Shown piece after piece: positions 32,034 to 33,265 of a DNA stretch of 33,265 nucleotides; the stretch's first letter is position 1; the number at the start of each line of letters is the position of its first letter. The notes under the pieces are model-generated. The model searched no databases. It was not told the origin of the DNA and was given only the letters and a program-made list of their open reading frames with translations. Origin of the DNA: an uncultured Chitinophagales bacterium (GTDB lineage Bacteria; Bacteroidota; Bacteroidia; Chitinophagales; Chitinophagaceae); contig CAMPIQ010000025.1 in the NCBI GenBank assembly GCA_946886475.1, positions 1-33,265 of the forward strand, written 5' to 3'. Both the position numbers and the translations under genes were made by a program.

Positions 32034-33265
32034 TTAATGAAGTGAGCTAAAATATTTTTTAAAACTTCCCAGTTGCAGGGTCAGGATGATCAATACAATT
32101 AATATGGCGATTGCTAAAATAACCCAAACATTGTGTATTGCCATTTTTCCGAAATAAAACCATGCAGATAATAACATTGCCAGTAACAGGAATAACCCAA
32201 ATGAACTGAATCCGGGATTAATCGATAATTTTTTTGTTGTGGCTATATAACAGGCTATTCCGCAAAAATACTGGCCTGCCACAGCGGCAATACAACAACC
32301 CTGCGCTCCGTAATCGGGGATCAGAATAATATTCAAAACAAGATTGATAAGGAATGAGAATATTAAAATGGGCATCAGAACTTCAAACCTGGCAGTAGCC
32401 GTTAATGCCGAACTATATACATGAACCATATATAGGGCAGGCAGGGAGGCAAGACAGATAGCAATGACCAGGCTATTATAAGGATCTGAAGTATGATACA
32501 GCAATTGCTGGATCCATGGGGAAAAAAATAAAGCAAAACCAGACACGCCAATTGCCATAAATAACAAGGCATCTCTAGTTTTATTCATTACAGTTGAAAC
32601 CAGGGCTGTGTCCCTGAAGTTTTTAGCTACAAAAGGAACAAGGAAAGATGCGCTAAGAAAACCAACCATATTGCCTGCATCCAGCAAACGAAATGCGGTG
32701 GCATAGATCCCTGCTTCGTAAGCACCATTGATATGAATGCGTTCAAGGAGGAATGCATCAAGTCTTAATTGGGCCGTCATCAATAAAATGATGAGGGCAA
32801 AGGGCAGCATGGAGGCGAGCAACTGTTCAGGATCTTCCTTTCCTGACAACCGCAGCATTTTTTTATACGATATGTAAATCACTGCAGCAACCACGGCTAA
32901 AAAAGTACAGAGGGTCTGGAGTTGAAGAAACAGAATGATATCAATTTTCCCAAAAGCAGCAGTGTAAATGATGGCACCGCAAAAAATGGTCATGAGAAAT
33001 TTATCCGCTACTGAAAACCAGGCATCGGCCCGAAAATCCTGATGAGCAGTGATAAAGCTCCTGAGAAATATAAAGATGGAAGTAAGCGACTGTATCGCAA
33101 TTATATAAAAAAGAAATGTCCACCGGGAAATATCAGAAAGCCAGCCGGCAAATATCGTGGTGATCGCAAATAAAAGAATCAGAAATAATTTAATGCCGAT
33201 GAAAAGTTTTGTATTGATCCTTTTGCTGGAGGCCATCCTCTGGTTAAGCATGGAACTTAATCCTG
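32034..33265 (-). CDS. Polysaccharide flippase, MOP superfamily (5' end cut by window)
   Basis: At least 409 residues of a polytopic inner-membrane protein of the Wzx/MATE-like (MOP) flippase class, which moves lipid-linked sugar units across the membrane. The reading frame is still open at the right edge (residues GLSS precede the internal Met at 33251), so the true N-terminus lies outside the window. Ten or more hydrophobic segments are visible. Typical blocks are QLRLDAFLLERIHINGAYEA followed by GIYATAFRLLDAGNMV, LVPFVAKNF, and ILIPDYGAQGCCIAAVAGQY near the end. It is the most upstream gene seen of the operon that continues with the Wzz-like and ligase-type genes. Confidence 0.88.
   Translation of the reverse strand, partial: GLSSMLNQRMASSKRINTKLFIGIKLFLILLFAITTIFAGWLSDISRWTFLFYIIAIQSLTSIFIFLRSFITAHQDFRADAWFSVADKFLMTIFCGAIIYTAAFGKIDIILFLQLQTLCTFLAVVAAVIYISYKKMLRLSGKEDPEQLLASMLPFALIILLMTAQLRLDAFLLERIHINGAYEAGIYATAFRLLDAGNMVGFLSASFLVPFVAKNFRDTALVSTVMNKTRDALLFMAIGVSGFALFFSPWIQQLLYHTSDPYNSLVIAICLASLPALYMVHVYSSALTATARFEVLMPILIFSFLINLVLNIILIPDYGAQGCCIAAVAGQYFCGIACYIATTKKLSINPGFSSFGLFLLLAMLLSAWFYFGKMAIHNVWVILAIAILIVLIILTLQLGSFKKYFSSLH

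Overview
The window reads as chromosomal DNA of a Bacteroidota bacterium, most likely a member of the Chitinophagaceae or a close relative. This rests on four things: the gene families (DUF4290 next to murA, a beta-barrel receptor with a carboxypeptidase-like N-terminal domain, a type IX secretion C-terminal sorting domain, DUF2911, a PepSY-like secreted protein); exact TAnnTTTG promoter -7 boxes in front of many genes; weak or absent Shine-Dalgarno sequences; and moderate GC with AT-rich intergenic DNA. No tRNA, rRNA, CRISPR array, prophage or insertion sequence was seen.

Layout. Positions 1-591 hold no convincing gene. They carry two REP-like hairpins, a tandem array with an 85-bp period (two copies identical) and shorter repeated phrases. 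From 592 come a DUF4290 protein with an RGG-rich tail and murA, which encodes a natural Cys-to-Asp active-site variant; a nitroreductase converges on murA. Then come a large outer-membrane receptor and a convergent AraC-type regulator, guanylate kinase, and a CNNM/CBS membrane protein. Next are tatC and rpiB (divergent), a secreted M28 metallopeptidase, a deoxyhypusine-synthase-like enzyme, a small PepSY-like secreted protein, an AcpH-like hydrolase, a DUF2911 protein, and a 1204-residue type IX secreted protein with five Cys-rich internal repeats. The block 19.1-24.2 kb is housekeeping: a glutathione-peroxidase homologue, an SMR exporter of the Gdx subtype, a DusB-type tRNA-dihydrouridine synthase, a CAAX-type membrane protease overlapping cdsA, and an N-acetylmuramoyl-L-alanine amidase. 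A 7-TM protein of unknown function follows. A marR/acyl-CoA dehydrogenase operon has a recognisable promoter with a palindromic operator over the predicted transcription start. The right end (27.5-33.3 kb) is a surface-glycan region: a GT2 glycosyltransferase followed by an ABC-transporter permease on the plus strand, and an operon on the minus strand encoding a flippase (cut by the window edge), a Wzz-like chain-length protein and an O-antigen-ligase/polymerase-type protein.

How the genes relate. Several serve the envelope: MurA and the amidase (peptidoglycan), CdsA (phospholipids), TatC (export), the receptor and type IX protein (outer membrane and surface), and the glycan genes. The rest is core metabolism and RNA modification. 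Most of the window looks like ordinary chromosome. The points that most merit a second look are the promoter boxes 4-6 nt from start codons (predicted leaderless mRNAs), the Asp-type MurA, the MarR operator placed on its own start site, the Cys-rich repeats of the type IX protein, the deoxyhypusine-synthase-like enzyme, and the repeat-rich left edge.
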